Of a stretch of DNA of 64,000 nucleotides, positions 1 through 11,746 are shown piece by piece. The stretch is from Toxoplasma gondii ME49 (taxonomy: Eukaryota > Apicomplexa > Conoidasida > Eucoccidiorida > Sarcocystidae), in assembly GCF_000006565.2 (NCBI RefSeq), contig NC_031473.1, forward strand, positions 1 through 64,000, written 5' to 3'. Position numbers and translations under genes: made by a program. The notes below the pieces were generated by a model. That model did not search any database and was not told the origin of the DNA. It saw nothing but the letters and a program-made list of their open reading frames with translations. Every line of letters begins with the position of its first letter. Position 1 is the stretch's first letter.

Positions 1-1000
1 CCTAAACCCTGAACCCTAAACCCTAAACCCTAAACCCTAAAACCCTAAACCCTAAACCCTAAACCCTAAACCCTAAACCCTAAACCCTAAACCCTAAACC
101 CTAAACCCTAAACCCTAAACCCTAAACCCTAAACCCTAAACCCTAAACCCTAAACCCTAAACCCTAAACCCTAAACCCTAAACCCTAAACCCTAAACCCT
201 AAACCCTAAACCCTAAACCCTAAACCCTAAACCCTAAACCCTAAACCCTAAACCCTAAACCCTAAACCCTAAACCCTAAACCCTAAACCCTAAACCCTAA
301 ACCCTAAACCCTAAACCCTAAACCCTAAACCCTAAACCCTAAACCCTAAACCCTAAACCCTAAACCCTAAACCCTAAACCCTAAACCCTAAACCCTAAAC
401 CCTAAACCCTAAACCCTAAACCCTAAACCCTAAACCCTAAACCCTAAACCCTAAACCCTAAACCCTAAACCCTAAACCCTAAACCCTAAACCCTAAACCC
501 TAAACCCTAAACCCTAAACCCTAAACCCTAAACCCTAAACCCTAAACCCTAAACCCTAAACCCTAAACCCTAAACCCTAAACCCTAAACCCTAAACCCTA
601 AACCCTAAACCCTAAACCCTAAACCCTAAACCCTAAACCCTAAACCCTAAACCCTAAACCCTAAACCCTAAACCCTAAACCCTAAACCCTAAACCCTAAA
701 CCCTAAACCCTAAACCCTAAACCCTAAACCCTAAACCCTAAACCCTAAACCCTAAACCCTAAACCCTAAACCCTAAACCCTAAACCCTAAACCCTAAAAC
801 CCTAAACCCTAAACCCTAAACCCTAAACCCTAAACCCTAAACCCTAAACCCTAAACCCTAAACCCTAAACCCTAAACCCTAAACCCTAAACCCTAAACCC
901 TAAACCCTAAACCCTAAACCCTAAACCCTAAACCCTAAACCCTAAACCCTAAACCCTAAACCCTAAACCCTAAACCCTAAACCCTAAACCCTAACCCTAA
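1..1000. repeat. Telomere, CCCTAAA repeat (left chromosome end)
   Basis: About 140 near-perfect head-to-tail copies of the 7-mer CCCTAAA, so the G-rich strand TTTAGGG points off the left end, as expected for a chromosome terminus. This 7-mer is the telomere repeat of plants and of coccidian apicomplexans. Rare variants occur: CCCTGAA at about 8-14, CCCTAAAA near 38 and near 793, and one shortened CCCTAA near 990. The array begins in mid-repeat at base 1, so the true end is not necessarily reached. Confidence 0.98.
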
Positions 1001-1098
1001 ACCCTAAACCCTAAAAACCCTAAACCCTAAAAACCCTAAACCCTAAAAACCCTAAACCCTAAAAACCCTAAACACTAAAAACCCTAAACCCTAAAAAA
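1001..1098. repeat. Degenerate telomere repeat, inner edge
   Basis: Here the perfect array gives way to an alternating pattern of CCCTAAA and CCCTAAAAA, giving a 16-bp higher-order period repeated about five times. One copy has CACTAAA, and the array closes with CCCTAAAAAACCC before unique sequence. Variant repeats at the centromere-facing side are typical because telomerase no longer renews them. Confidence 0.9.
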
Positions 1099-4000
1099 CC
1101 CAAAGCACGCGTGCAAAACCGTATGGCTGCTACAAGACGTTTCGTACTTGCCTGTTAACGATAGCTGAATCCAAGGCACCATACTTTCGTAATTACAAAC
1201 CAAACATAGTTCACCGGGGTGGAGATACCGTGGTGCCCTCTGCTGCGGGGAAGTAGATACAGTGGCGTAAAACAGAGGAAAAAAATCATAACCTCTCACA
1301 GCAAGTAGACAGACGATGTGAAAACATGCGTGCACGAATCGTTACCGTATCTGTACTCGAGCGTTGGAGGCTCAGGCACACATCTCAAACAACAACACCT
1401 TAAACAAAGGTGACAAAATCAGTACATTCTACCAGAAGAAACCCAATCCTCGGGACATTCTGACGGACGACTCCCTCGTCCAAAGTAGGTGTTTGTTTTT
1501 CCCATTAGTTCTCCTAAGAGCGCAAGTTCCGGGCATGCACCCTGGTGGTCGGTCTTGGCGTGGGTCCACAGTGTTTTATGCTACCGTGTTTTATACCGAA
1601 TGGAAGCCCGGGTTTGCACGAAACTGAGAAAACCAGCTCAGAGCAAACTGTGCATATAGCTTCTAAGAAGAAAAAATCGAACAACTCAAGAGCGAGAACA
1701 TCATTCGTTCTCATGTCATCGTAACCGGCATGGGGCGCATCTACACTTGCTGCTGCAAGAGAGTACCTCACTGCTGCTCGTGATGACCCCTAGACGTCGA
1801 CTGGTCACCAGGCTGAGAAGCGTTACCGCAGCGTGTACGACACTGGATGCTACTTCAGGCAAAACAAAGTGAACTCGCCAGCAAGAGACCCGTGTAGTCC
1901 CAGTAACACATCCAGCATGTTTGATTAGGCAAGAATTTGGGAGCGGCCATCCAGGTCGTACGGAACATCGGGAGCTTCTCACTTGAGCATGGCATTCCGG
2001 TGAAGTTGATCCAGCGCACCCGTTGGCAATTTGGCCCGCATAATTTTCTGTGTTCTGATGACGCCTTCGGGCGAATAAAAACGTCAGGTTGCTTTTCCTT
2101 TCCTCTGCCAACCACGTGATCTGAAGCGTATGCGGGTGCACACCTTCATGAACCCCGTGAGTGAACAGAACCTTCAACAGATTATGCTAACTTACTCCCC
2201 GATCAACCACATTTCTGCTTAACCTGAGTAGTCAAGTAGGCAGAAACCGTACAAGAATTAATTGTGTCCCTCTGTGCATCTTAGTTGATACTCGGTTTGT
2301 ACATATTACAGCCTGATATCATAAATGTGATACGCTAAGGATGATCGAAGACTATCGAATGAAACAATGCGCTTCAACGCTAGTCTCGGGGGGTACCTTC
2401 TCTTCTGTTGTCACCTCATTAAACCGGATATTATTCTCTCTGGTTGTTAAGCCAAACCACCGACTGACCGGAGAACACGCTATTCACCTACCCCCCACCC
2501 CCGAACCATATTCTAGAAAAAAACACATACCTGACTGAACCTTGTTGCGTGGAAACGTCAGTGAGTATGCCGGAAAGTGTACGAATGCGTGAAGGATCTG
2601 TTTACGGTGGCCCCTGTACCATCTAGGTGCATTTGGTCCAGAAGTGTTTTTGTGAACAAACAAAACCTCAAGCGAATTCTGTCGCCAGTAGAGCCGTAAG
2701 AAATGTGGTACATAAAACGAGTCGAACAAAAAATACAAAAGTCGTCGTCAGACAGTTGAATCACTAAGGATGGCTCCAACGCATCCTACAAACAAGCCGA
2801 AAAAGTCCCCAAGCCCTCCGGAAACATGCTGATCAGCTAAACGCCTCGTCAGGATCGTGCAGCTTGCCTCTGTGTCTCAAGCAAACATTCGACTGTGGTG
2901 GAGTCATATGCAGAAAGATAATATTTTTCCGTAAAAATACAAAGAAATGCAAAATCGACGCCCGGTCCGCATTTAATGGAAAATACACGACAGTTTCCGT
3001 CGCAGTAATCACGACAGTCTCGTCCGCATGTGGAAAAGACCTGCGGTTTCGTTGCAGAACATCAATTGCGAGCGTCTCTGTCATGTTAGGGGGCGAGCGC
3101 AGCGGAACAACGCAGACTTACAGAAATAGCAAGTTGCGGCCGGATTCCAGAAACTTTTCTCGTGTCTTATTTATACTCAAATTCTTCGCGCCATCTTGTT
3201 TCTCATCTCGAGAGACGCTGTCATTTAACCTTCCTGGCACTGCAGTAGACAGTTTGTTACAAGCACGTACGATGAAGTGCGTGCCCCTGAAAATTGGTCC
3301 GGATGAGACCGTGCCGTGGGAATGGAGAGCATGCCATCATCAGCTCATTCTCCCCGTAGTATTCTAAAATTCTTTCCGGAACCCCTACTCGAACGGGAGA
3401 GCGCATTTCCTGCTTGGTTCACCCCAACAACTGGCTTGAACAGAAACCCTGGCGTTGATAGTTCTGCTTCAGCGTCCTTCAGCGCAAACACCCTAAATGT
3501 TAAATGCCCACAATTATAAACACCGTAAAACTTAAAACATTTTGCTGAATGAACCGAGCCACTGCCAACAAATGTCTGCGTTTCAGAGCTCTGTAGTCTC
3601 TGCAGAGTGTTGTAGAAATCCAGAATGAAGTGAGCCATCTAGTGCTTGACAAGCAGCTAGTGCAGACTGCTGCAATGCGCAATCCATCGGTGTGTCATAT
3701 ACCTTCCTTCGATCGATCTTCCATTCTTTTCCATATACGCAACAGCCAGGAACCTGAACGCGTTCTTTCTCCGTGTGCCATCCCGTGTCAGTTTCTCTGT
3801 GACAATCAGTTCCCACAGGTGCAGTACCGTTTGAGGGTTTTGGCCCTGCAAAACATGCTCATTCGCATGGTTTACAGTTGCATCTGGACGGTGGCTGCAT
3901 CTGTCTCCCAGAGGTGCAAACTTTAGAAGCCAGCCAGACTGGGCTGGCGCAGGACTGTTTTATAGGCCAGAGGAAGGAAACATTCTGCATGCTAAAGTCT

Positions 4001-4866
4001 GAACGGCCCCGCTTGAGATGGTATAGAGACACCGTGTTAGCCTCTCGAATGACTGTCGCTCCTACGTCGGACCTGCTCCTCGGGTGCATCTTCATGTGAA
4101 TAACAGACGTAGTGCTACTATCCGTTACGAGAACCCGCAAGCAGCAGTGCTGATGAAGTGCTACTCTGGTTGAAGGTTTCCTTCCGCAAGAAGACACACG
4201 GGAAGAGTTCTGGACGGAAACGACATGTATTATTAAATCAGCCGTTGACGCCCTGTACTTACACAGAAGAAGATTACCCACGGTGCCTCGTCAAGCTTCG
4301 TTGTATGCGAAAGTGAAGTGCGTCACAGTTCCTGTACGCCAACACTGTTCCCCGGAAAACATCTGTTTGACGTGAGGATGGACATAATGACTTTCATACC
4401 CTCCTCGCTCTGCCTTCTTGAGGTGATACTGACGTCGAAGGCCTCAAAAACCTCGTCGAGCTTTAATGTACACATCATCTGGGATCGGAATGACTTGTTC
4501 GCTCGGCTCGTACAGCTTCTCTGGTCGCTCTGTAGCCTGCGATCACGTCCATGCACGCAGACACCGTCCCCTCCATTTTGAAAACATGCATGTGACAGGC
4601 TGTGAGAAATGCTCCAAAACATTGTTGTAGAGAACACATTGCTTTTTATCGTTGAATCCGTAACAGCGAAGCAGCACAGGCGAAACTCATGAAGTTCCTC
4701 TGCACTCCCTCGCCATCTTATCGCCAACGCAAGATACCCGCAACAGCATTCCTATTCAAGGTGGATCTGCGTCTGAGTCGAACGAGGAATCACTCTCAAC
4801 TAGGAAATCAAGCCGAGAAAATACGCTGATCTTGCTGCCAAGTGAAAGAAAGATAGATATGCATTC
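1099..4866. other. Subtelomeric stretch with no supported gene
   Basis: About 3.8 kb of unique-looking sequence between the telomere and the first gene. Only short open frames of about 60-150 codons occur. None shows a recognisable family motif or a plausible chain of phase-compatible exons. I saw no copy of a repeat found elsewhere in the window and no tandem array. The 3' UTR of the cyclophilin gene may extend into its right end. Confidence 0.5.
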
Positions 4867-7800
4867 CTATACAACAATCAACGTGTCTGCACTTATAGGT
4901 ATGTTCGGCCGTAAATGAAGAACCTGAAAGGTGTAGAAGGTCACTCCTTTACCGGAGGCAAATGATCTGGAACAAACCCGACTTGATTCACTCCCAACGG
5001 TATTTTCACTCACGTCAATGATAAGGTCCTTGAGCATTTCTTGGTGCCGGACTGCCGCTGGTGCCTCTCGTGGGATCTCGCGTAACGTGTTCAGAAGCAA
5101 CTCCCCGCTGAAACCAGATTGCAAACCATGATCAATTGACATGGGTTGACACATGCACGTATGTATCAATAACTGTGTGCACAGACATCAGTTAAGTGCT
5201 ATATCTGTTACCACGCGTATGCATGTATATCAATGCGAATACACGTCTGTGAATGAGAAACAGCACACACGTCTGCAAGTGCACAAACTACACACATGCG
5301 TTAGAATCGAGGCGAACGTGTACGTAGAACAGTTGTTTCTGCCTTGGCAATCTCGCCCCGGACATGGGACCTGAGTGCTGACAGGTGAAGGCAAGAAGCC
5401 AACAAAGCAGCCTGTTAGCACTGTGTGGTGAGAACTGTGCCCGTTCTGCTGAGTTGAGATACACCCAACTTTCTCACCAGTTCCATATTTCCACTGGCCT
5501 CTTCCTCCATCCCCCGGGGGTACCTTGTTCTTCAATCTGGTCCAAAACTTCTGCGCCAGACTGAAGCTGACCGAACACAACGTGCTCGCCATCTAGCCAC
5601 GGACACGCGTCGAATGTGATGAAAAATTGACTGTTGTTGGTGTGCTGTCTCCGCGCCTTGGCCATTGATAACAGACCTGGAAAAAGCACGAGGGGCTGCG
5701 CGAGAAGAAAATGAGACGGAAAAGCACAGAGCAGCAAGAGAAAAAAAAAAGAGCGACAAGGGAAACGGAACAACTCATAATCGAGACAGCACGAAAAGGA
5801 GGGATAGGGCGAAACACGAAGAAGCCACAAGAATCGAAAGACGGAAGCGATAACAAGGAAAATGAAGCGCCGAGACTGGAATGGCTCAACTCGAATGGAC
5901 ATCGAACTATGCAATTAACTGGTAATTCCTGATCCCCTGTTTTCGCTCTACAAAAACAGGAACGGACAGCAAGGGCCTGTACAAGTTGCGACAAAAGCCA
6001 AATCGGTACACCAATTGAAACGCCCCTAGAGAAAGAAAACGACAAAGAGTGACACGAACGCCAACGGTATCGAGTTCGCAGCACTAGGCAATACTCCTTG
6101 AAGCTACATGCAACCTGGATTAGCCAAATGGCGGGATAAACACATGTGCAGCTCCAATCTCATGGGGTTGCTCTTAGGTTAGTATATGACAAAGGAATTT
6201 CTCAAAATACCACTTTTTCTTTAAGCGGCGCCTATAGATGATTTATCTTGCGATCCACTCACGGTCGGACTTCGCATGCATTCATCATAGAACGTTTGGT
6301 GCCGACAGCGGCCACACACCCGTGCAATCAAAGACGGCAAGCACCTGTAGCGCACTCTATTCATAATGCAAATACTCCTATTATAGCGCCTCTTGTTACC
6401 CAGCGTCTGCGCATTGTCCGTCTCCCCCGCCACACGTATGCTTCATGTACAGGCTTCTAGACCCCGTCGCAAGACCGTCGCTCTCCACTTCGCCCATGAA
6501 TCACGGAACAGCTAGTCTTTCACATTCGGGCTCTCTCGTGACCCACCACGGCCTTGCTTCAAATACATCCTCTCACCTCGTTTCGAATGCTTGTAGAGAA
6601 ATCGTTCATCACGAAAGAACTGCCCATAAATGCATTCTCCACCCCTGCCGTCGCCCCGGTGAATATCTCCGCCCTGGCACATCTACCAGGAAAAACAGCA
6701 CACGCGCAAATCGCTGCTTTTTAAAAAAAGTGTCTCCTTGCCAGACTGGGCTGCGTGCAGTGGGATGCAGAGTCGTCAGCGCGACCGGAACGGGGATTCA
6801 CTAAGGAGACGAACGGCAGGGAAAAGCAGCGCACCACAGAGCGAAAAAGATCATAGTCCTCTCTCTAACCTTTCTGTGCAACGGGCAAAGAAGCATGACC
6901 ATCGCGTGCTTCTTTCCACCTGCGTTTTTGCTGCTGCCGATGAGAGCATAAAAGAAACTTCGTGCCGCACGATCATAGTCTGGTACCACCAAGGCGCGGC
7001 TTCCCAACGGGACACACGCCCACCTCCGTTCCGTCCGGAAACGCAAAAGACAGTTTCTCCAGTCTCATCTACGCTTGAGTAAACGGCCAGAAACTTCAGG
7101 TCGCCTGCCATAAACCTAAAGATATTCGTAGGCTACGAGTCCACCCGGATTCCCGCCCGCACAGCTGTGCTTTTCTCTCGGGTCGGGCGCAGCACTGCGT
7201 GTGTTTTTGGAGAGCGAAGGAGACTCGCAGTTTCTCTTTTCCATTTTCCGTCAAACACGGAAAAGTGGACTCCTTACAAAGCCAGGGACGATTCTGTGGA
7301 AAGGCGTGCTCTTGTACCAGCGCGGGCGCATCCAATAGCCGAGGCCAGTCTCTCCTGAAAAACACAAGAGAGTTTGGTTTCCAAGGTCGGTGACTTGTCC
7401 ACACGCAGAAACGTGGCGTCAAGCGCAGATGCAGTGAAACGGCTACGACCGTCGATGGCTTCGCCTACGACTTAGCCTGTCTTCTTCTGCTGACATAGGA
7501 GAACGAGGATTCACCGATAAAAATCCTTCAAATCTAAACTCGTAGTCCAACGTGGGGACGCTCCAATGCAAAGTAGACACTCCCCAGACCAGCAGTGTCG
7601 GGTCCGGGAACCTGCCGAGTTAGGGCGCGCACTGGGTTTTCTTGGCTGTGTCTCAGCTTTATGTTGCCCCTCAAATAAAGTCGAAAAGAGAACACAGCAG
7701 GAAGCGCCTTACCTGTGCAGAGACACCGGAAGTTCTCGGCCGTTATCGGGTGCGTGTCTGCAAACAACTGGAAGGACGGGCGGCCGCCGGAAAGGAGAGA

Positions 7801-8303
7801 AAGAGACGAGACACCGCAAACACGAAGATTAACACGAGACGAGGAAAGCCGAAAGACGACTCCCGAGTAACGATTACATGGCCTCACGACTCCGAACCGA
7901 ACCGTTACAATAAAGGGGGTACAATGCGTAGCCCATATGCAACGCTCCTAAGTTACAGAACCTCATGGTAGCACAAAAACCCTCTCGAAGCGATACGACG
8001 AGATCCGCGCCACTGTCATTGCAAGCCACGAAAGAAAATTCGGCCCACCGTCGCTGTCATCGTCATCGACCTCACCTGAAACACCATGCGGCCTGCATCT
8101 CGGCCTCCTATGGAAATATCCAAATGCACGAGAGGGTTGGGGAGGAAGGAGCGTCGACCGGAGTCGGCAACTGCGGACCTTCCAGCTTCAGGAACAAGAG
8201 AAGATAGAGGAGAGGACGGAGAGGAGACGTAAGAGGAAGAGGGCCTAGTCGACAGAGAACTAGGACCTGTAACGGAGATGGAAGGTAGACGAAAGCGAGG
8301 CAT
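4867..8303 (-). CDS. Cyclophilin-type peptidyl-prolyl cis-trans isomerase with C-terminal extension
   Basis: Catalyses proline cis-trans isomerisation. Exons on the minus strand: 8303-8076, 7767-7713, 7354-7278, 6682-6577, 5676-5478, 5107-4867; all phases agree and give about 301 aa. Residues 1-55 are a Ser/Pro-rich leader, then [12 protein letters not shown] opens the cyclophilin fold. The active-site set is intact: FHR (Arg115), PGF-M (Phe120, Met121), Gln123 in CQGGD, Ala161 in SMA, Phe173-174 in SQFFI, and Trp182, Leu183 and His187 in PWLDGEH. The fold closes with RPVEIWNCGE around residue 220, followed by an extension resembling nothing I know. A strong GTGAGTG donor at 5013 could instead splice to an unseen last exon, so the C-terminus is uncertain. 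An alternative upstream Met lies at 8345. No signal peptide is evident. It is divergent from the L23A gene. Confidence 0.85.
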
Positions 8304-9652
8304 CTTTTGTGTCTTCCAGTTAGCGAGGAAGAACGTAGAAAACACTCGGTCTCAGAGAGGGTCGTAGCCCACAGAGCGGCATTGTTGTCCCTTGCCTCTC
8401 TTCCTCCTTTTACTGTCCTTCTCCTCCCTCCGATCCTTTTCTCTCTCTCCTGAACCCTCGCGAGCTTCGTTGCCGAAGAAGAAACACCTGACAACTCGGT
8501 GCGAGTAACTTGGCAGAACAGAGCCACGGGGAGTTATGGGTGACACTCTCTCCCCTCATACAGAGGCTGAAACAATAGTACTGATTTTCATAATAGAGGC
8601 GCCATACTCAAGTAAAACGTGAAAAGCGTGGACGCACGTGTCGACACCAGAACGCAGATACACTTGAGGCCGCCAGAAGTGGACAGACCAAGCACAAAAG
8701 GCCGCGCTGACCTAACGGCACCGATGGACTACAGTTTATCAACAGATAACAGATTCGTAAAGGCATGTCGAGACACACAACACTGACGTCTCGACACACG
8801 ACAGCTGATTAATGTGACCGTTTCTGTCCAAGCACCGGCCCGTATGCATGTGCATGCGTATTTACATCCACACCTACATGCATATGGGTAAGTGTATCTC
8901 TCTGTACACCGGTACACAGGTATATGTAGACAGATGTATTCGTCTACAGGTCTAGATACGTACTTGCAGCCGAAAACGATGCATCGCTCAGGAATCTTTC
9001 ATTTCCTGTTAGCCCAAAGTCACCGAAAACAACGACAGTGTGTCCGAGTACCGACGACGGCAGTTCTTATCCCGCGCTTCGTTTGTCAGTGTCTGGTGTT
9101 TTTTTCGGCACACAGGGGATTCCATAGAAGTGCTCGAGAGCTCGATTGGCACGTTATCACGGAAATCCGCACACAACAAGACAACAAGCCGTTTTCCTTC
9201 CCCTTTCTGGCACTGGTTCCTCTTTTCTTGGCATTCGCTGGCTCTGCGGCACCCGTTTTTTCGCAGGTAAGCATGCGGTGTGTCGCTCTCGGCACGAAGC
9301 CGACTATAAGCCGAATCGACGGGGCGCAGCGGCCGCTTGGAGGGAGTTGGGCGAGGGAGGCGAACAATGAGCGAAAAATGGGCTGCGAGTGTGACTTTTC
9401 TCCCGCGTTTGGGCAGTGCGTGTTGCGGCCTGGAGGAGGTTTCTCGCAAGTTTATCACGCCCCGTGTTTGTGGGGTCTGCGCTCTGCGCGAGATCGGGGA
9501 ATTTCGCTGCATGTCGTCGCGGTTCTCTTCCAGCGCAAGTCCCTCACTCTATCTTGTGTGTTTTTCAAACAAGGCGCGTGGAAAGAGGGCCTTTCTCCCT
9601 TCTCCTTCCACCCTCGTCAACATCTTCGAGCAAACAAACTGCCTCCGTTACA
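8304..9652. other. Divergent intergenic region between cyclophilin and L23A
   Basis: Holds both promoters and 5' UTRs. A Ser/Arg-rich open frame crosses it on the plus strand (8892-10265), but it runs out of frame through L23A exon 1 and shows no family signal. The ribosomal-protein promoter motifs are listed separately. Confidence 0.6.
9271..9314 (+). promoter_or_regulatory. Ribosomal-protein-type promoter motifs upstream of L23A
   Basis: On the minus strand 9314-9299 reads TCGGCTTATAGTCGGC, one base off the TRP-1 consensus TCGGCTTATATTCGG reported for Toxoplasma ribosomal-protein promoters. A GCATGC core, matching the TRP-2 element, sits 22 bp away at 9271-9276. The pair lies about 340 bp upstream of the L23A start codon. 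The motif knowledge is from memory; the sequence match is direct. Confidence 0.7.
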
Positions 9653-11746
9653 ATGGCGCCAAAAGCAGGTCAGCGTCCGTTGGCGGAAAAGGAATACAAG
9701 CCCTAGACCCCACATGCGTGACGAAAACGGACGATCTGTTGATTTCTCGACGTTGAAGCTTTTTTCCCCCCTTAATCTCTCCGCCACACGTGCAAACCGA
9801 CATGGAGAAGCCCTCTCTTCTTTTGGCCGGGAGATCTGCGGGAACACCCCGTTGGGCTGTCTCACTTCGTATCGACCGAAACTTTTCGGGGCCTGTCCAA
9901 CGAACTTTTGCCAGGCAAATATTCTGTCGTTTCTCTCGTGGAGCGCGTCACTTATTGCTAGAAACAGTTTGTCCGTCCCGAGCGGTTCTTCTCGCCGTCG
10001 ACTCTTCGATATGTCCGTGAACACTCCCTGGTCGGCTACCTGCACATACATCTCGACGTACCTCTGTCCAGTCAGATATGTCCCACTGCGGACGTGCATA
10101 TGCAACTACATGCGAGTGAAATCGGTTAATTGCGCCTTCCATTGGTTTGGGTGCATCTGTGGAGAAGGACGCTTACGCGGGACTTTGCTGATTCTGAGGC
10201 CCTGCGCCGTGGTGTGGACCTTCTCTTGCAGTTACTCGCATCTTTGGAGACTTGTAGGGCCTTAAATTCACACTTTGGTCACTGCACATGTGCGTTCCGA
10301 GATGTGCCTACGGCGGAAGCAAGTGCGTGTAAGCGTCCAGGGTGTTGTCGCATTTCCTGTTCGGCATCTGCGTCGCGTGTTTGTTCAGGAGCGTCGGCGG
10401 GCGCCAAAGCTTCCGCGAAGAAGGCAGTGGCAGGGAAGGTCAAGAAGGCGCAGCAAGCTGCTAAGGGCCTCAAGGCGTCCAGCAGCTTCAAGAAGGCTCG
10501 CGTCCGCACCAATGTCCACTTCTTCAGGTACATGAGACGTTTGTGGAATGGACGGAGGTCAGAGATTTGAGCTTGTCCCGTCAGCCTCCGGGAGAAAACA
10601 AGAGTCGAGAGAACTCAGGATTCCAACATGGCTTTTTTTGCTCGCGTGGGATGGGCAACGTTTTTGTCGGAGGTGCACCTCTAAGAGAATAAGTGTGAAA
10701 CCGAGCAACAGCGGGGTTCGCATCCATACGGGTTGCAGATGTCTTTACTTCGGTGCATATGCGTTTCGCATGTCGATTTGTGTTTTGCGATACCAAATGT
10801 GTATCTGTTTTATACGCTTAAAAGAACGAGAACGCATGGGGGAGACCAAAAGGAGGTGGGGGGGGGGCGGGGTTGGTGAGGTGAGGAGCTCTCGTGGACA
10901 TGCTTCTGTCGGGGAACTTTCAGGAGACGGCCGTTTCTTCGCAGACGCCGAGGTTATTTTTTCTTCGGCGTCAGATTGTAGGGCGGCGAGATCACTCTGA
11001 TGAAATTAACAGACGGGGGATTCTTTTTCCTGCCCTCTGCTGTCAGTCGACATCAGAACAAATGTATTCGGACAAAGCGAGTCGAAGAGGATGAGGCTTC
11101 GATGTCCGTTATCGTGTGTTTCTGCTGTTTTAATATTCGGGGTTTATACGGATCATGATGCATCTAAACTCTACACCGTCAAACTGTAGTGAAAGGCTCG
11201 CCGCATATGCGGGGTGTTTTCCGTCGTGGTTCTTCTGTGTGCACGTTTTCGGCCGCGACTTTATGCGGCGACGGTTCCCTTTGTCCCAGGCCTTTACATA
11301 TCCTCGCGTCCTCTCCTTATTCATTGGCTCATATCAAATCGAATAAGTTGTGGTTTAGTATAGTCTGACGCGTTTTGTGTTCTGCGTTTTTTGTCAGGCC
11401 ACACACGCTGCGCAAGAGCCGTCAGCCGAAAGTTGTCCGCCGGTGCTATGAGGCTGCGACTTGCACGTTCCCGAAGCTGGCCAAGACAGACAAGTACACC
11501 ATCGTACGCCAGCCTTTGACAACGGAGTCTGCGATGAAGAAGATCGAGGAAACGAACACTCTTGTCTTTTTGGTGGACCCTCGCAGCAACAAGAGGCAAA
11601 TCAAGCAGGCCGTTAAGGAGCTGTACGACGTCGACACACAAAGAGTGAACACCCTCATCCGTCCTGACGGACTGAAGAAGGCGTACGTGCGCTTGACTTC
11701 TGACTACGACGCCCTGGATGTTGCCAACAAGATCGGAATCATCTGA
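9653..11746 (+). CDS. RPL23A: 60S ribosomal protein L23A (uL23)
   Basis: Large-subunit protein that binds 23S/28S-type rRNA near the peptide exit tunnel. Exons 9653-9668, 10389-10527 and 11398-11746 join in phase to give 167 aa. Exon 1 encodes only MAPKA plus one base. Exon 2 carries the Lys/Ala-rich eukaryotic N-terminal tail, ending in VRTNVHFFR. Exon 3 has the uL23 core, starting PHTLRK, with [22 protein letters not shown] and NTLVFLVD segments, then [16 protein letters not shown] and the diagnostic C-terminus DVANKIGII. The length is typical for the family. The two introns are 720 and 870 nt. The motif pair at 9271-9314 suggests co-regulation with other ribosomal-protein genes. Confidence 0.96.

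Noticed and set aside
1..1098. CRISPR-like regular repeat
   Set aside because: No spacers; it is a uniform 7-mer telomere array.
8892..10265. 457-codon plus-strand open frame
   Set aside because: Runs out of frame through L23A exon 1 and intron 1, is Arg/Ser/Cys-rich without motif, and covers the promoter motifs; best explained as chance in GC-rich sequence.
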